The notes beneath the pieces are model-generated. The model was given only the letters and a program-made list of their open reading frames with translations, was not told the DNA's origin and made no database searches. Shown here piece after piece: positions 61,626-62,747 of a stretch of DNA of 62,747 nt. The DNA is from Candidatus Saccharimonadota bacterium. GTDB taxonomy: Bacteria; Patescibacteriota; Saccharimonadia; Saccharimonadales; Saccharimonadaceae. The stretch spans positions 1 to 62,747 of the forward strand of contig UNSN01000001.1 in NCBI GenBank assembly GCA_900555675.1, given 5' to 3'. Position 1 is the first letter of the stretch; every line of letters begins with the position of its first letter. A program made the position numbers and the translations under genes.

Positions 61626-62244
61626 TATATCTCACTTTCTTCGATAACTTTTGATGCCAAGACTAATGCACTACCTGGATTAGAGAGCTCAGGGAATCTT
61701 TTCTTTAACGATATATTATCGCCTCTTAGACTACGATTAGCAGGGTCGCTGACACCATAAAGACCCTCTTGACCATATCTACCAACATGATAGGCAACTC
61801 CGTCCACAAATTCCGCACCATTCATGCTACCAGCCAACAATTCTAGTTCTTTATCCGTATTAAGAGGAAATGTCCCATTATAACGATTGAGTATGCCTAC
61901 TGTAGATGGATTCCTAGTATACGCAGTCAGATAGGTTGGTCTCTTGTTTTCTACATAATCGGCTACTAACTGTCCACCAAATCCATTGCCCTGATACCGT
62001 GGGTCTATTGCTATGCCTACAAGTTCCACTGCTAGACTACCAACACATGCACTGTACAAAGCAAATCCCTTCAATTCACCATCAACATAGCCCAACTGTA
62101 TGCAGTCAGATTCCAAAACATGCGCCTCCGTATCCTGATACATTGCAGACTCAGACTGTTCAAACCCTAGAGAAGCTAGATAATTCACCCCCCCATTTGA
62201 GCATCGGTCATATTGTTTGGCTTAATAGTTAAAATTTCTCTCAT
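61625..62244 (-). pseudogene. GNAT acetyltransferase split by a G7 tract
   Basis: ATG 62244, with AAGGAGGA 7 nt upstream, opens MREILTIKPNNMTDAQMGG and then stops (TGA) right after seven G (minus strand, 62188-62194). One base more in the run would join it to the downstream frame (from GTG 62188 to 61625), which continues NYLASLGFEQ and holds the acetyl-CoA motif YQGNGFGGQLVADY. The two parts look like one protein of about 206 residues. It may be phase-variable by slippage at G7/G8, a pseudogene, or a sequencing error; GTG 62188 could also restart translation of the 187-residue core. Confidence 0.7.
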
Positions 62245-62320
62245 AAATTTATCCTCCTTTTTAGTATAAACCCATTTTACACCATAGATCTATTTATACA
62301 AGACTGTATATACTAACGTT

Positions 62321-62695
62321 TTACTGTATAAAGTCCTCGATATTAACTCGCCTCTGCTCCGTCGTATCCCGCTCACGAACAGTGACCGTGTCGTCCTCCA
62401 GCGTCTGAAAGTCGATAACCACGCAATGCGGCGTACCAATTTCATCCTGACGGCGATAACGCTTACCAATGTTTCCATTGTCATCCCACATAACACGTCC
62501 AGGATTTTTCTTAGATAGGTTGGCGTAAATTTCACGCGCCTTCTCCACCAATTCTGGCTTATTCTTAAGTAGCGGTGAAACGGCAAATTTAACCGGCGCC
62601 AAATGTTCTGGAAGTGCCAGATAAACACGCTTGCTGCCGTTCTGCTCGTCCTCGCGATAAGCACTCGACAATACCGCCATCAGCGCCCGCTCGAC
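62321..62695 (-). CDS. glyS: Glycyl-tRNA synthetase, C-terminal part (alpha2 type)
   Basis: The frame runs from the contig end to 62321. Readable parts: ERALMAVLSSAYRED, LAPVKFAVSPLLKN, GNIGKRYRRQDEIGTPHC, DFQTLEDDTVTVRERDT, and RVNIEDFIQ at the end. These are motif 3 and the anticodon-binding domain of the single-chain class II GlyRS. About 125 codons are present; the catalytic core lies beyond the window. True sequence ends at 62695, where adapter begins. Confidence 0.92.
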   Translation of the reverse strand, partial: VERALMAVLSSAYREDEQNGSKRVYLALPEHLAPVKFAVSPLLKNKPELVEKAREIYANLSKKNPGRVMWDDNGNIGKRYRRQDEIGTPHCVVIDFQTLEDDTVTVRERDTTEQRRVNIEDFIQ

Positions 62696-62747
62696 AGATC
62701 GGAAGAGCGTCGTGTAGGGAAAGAGTGTAGATCTCGGTGGTCGCCGT
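62696..62747. other. Illumina adapter sequence at contig end
   Basis: From AGATCGGAAGAGCGTCG (62696) to the last base the sequence is the reverse complement of the Illumina TruSeq universal adapter, including GTGTAGATCTCGGTGG. It is not biological DNA and should be trimmed. Confidence 0.97.

Noticed and set aside
62290..62664. 124-codon minus-strand ORF overlapping glyS
   Set aside because: Shadow frame of the glycyl-tRNA synthetase gene, Arg/Trp-rich and without known motifs.

Overview
The window looks like a contig from a host-associated Candidatus Saccharibacteria (TM7/Patescibacteria) genome. This is inferred from gene content, not from a marker gene. It has a complete arginine deiminase pathway, a short ClpB without its N domain, a dcw cluster without mur ligases, many small membrane proteins and few biosynthetic genes. 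UGA reads as stop. The first gene is cut by the left edge. The right edge ends in Illumina adapter sequence, so it is a contig end.

Layout. 1-3.3 kb: truncated acidic protein, a stand-alone reverse transcriptase of the phage-defence (UG/DRT/Abi) kind, DUF167. 3.3-16.2 kb: envelope and transport functions (peptidoglycan deacetylase, ABC-2 exporter, two DsbA-side redox genes, methyltransferase, ClpB under a perfect CIRCE operator, GalE, LtaS-like sulfatase, a polar amino-acid ABC importer). 16.2-22.1 kb: NUDIX, tRNA-Pro(CGG), a heterodimeric ABC exporter, a ChaN/TraB-like protein, a TylF-like methyltransferase. 22.2-26.9 kb: arginine deiminase operon (deiminase, ornithine carbamoyltransferase, antiporter, carbamate kinase), which yields ATP from arginine. 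27-33.8 kb: two CorA transporters, a structured leader with a 30-codon ORF, DsbA, CBS protein, AspRS, CAP protein. 33.8-41.1 kb: a complete type II-A CRISPR-Cas locus (antisense tracrRNA, cas9-cas1-cas2-csn2, leader, 18 spacers). 41.1-43.2 kb: an accessory patch with two duplicated small RNA-like units, a pseudoknot-prone leader before a ribbon-helix-helix gene, a membrane protein and a DUF2726 protein. 43.2-44.0 kb: AT-rich and gene-free. 44-52.2 kb: dcw cluster on the minus strand (mraZ, rsmH, micro-ORF, ftsL, ftsI, mraY, ftsW, murG, ftsQ). 52.5-62.7 kb: metalloprotease-like protein, PIF1-like helicase with a KwaB/DUF4868-like partner, RNase HI, a divergent RelA/SpoT-like protein, YvcK, SDR, NUDIX, AstE-like hydrolase, a GNAT gene broken at a G7 tract, and the end of a glycyl-tRNA synthetase gene.

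The most interesting signals are: (i) the CRISPR locus, with a tracrRNA that rebuilds the SpCas9 repeat:anti-repeat geometry and an inverted repeat across the leader/first-repeat junction; (ii) two tandem RNA-like units just past the array whose basal stems differ but stay paired; (iii) an H-type pseudoknot in the leader of the ribbon-helix-helix gene; (iv) a consistent leaderless promoter architecture, with the -10 box ending 6 nt before the start codon at a dozen genes; (v) a GNAT gene split by a poly-G tract. No computation was run; every assignment rests on reading sequence and translations.
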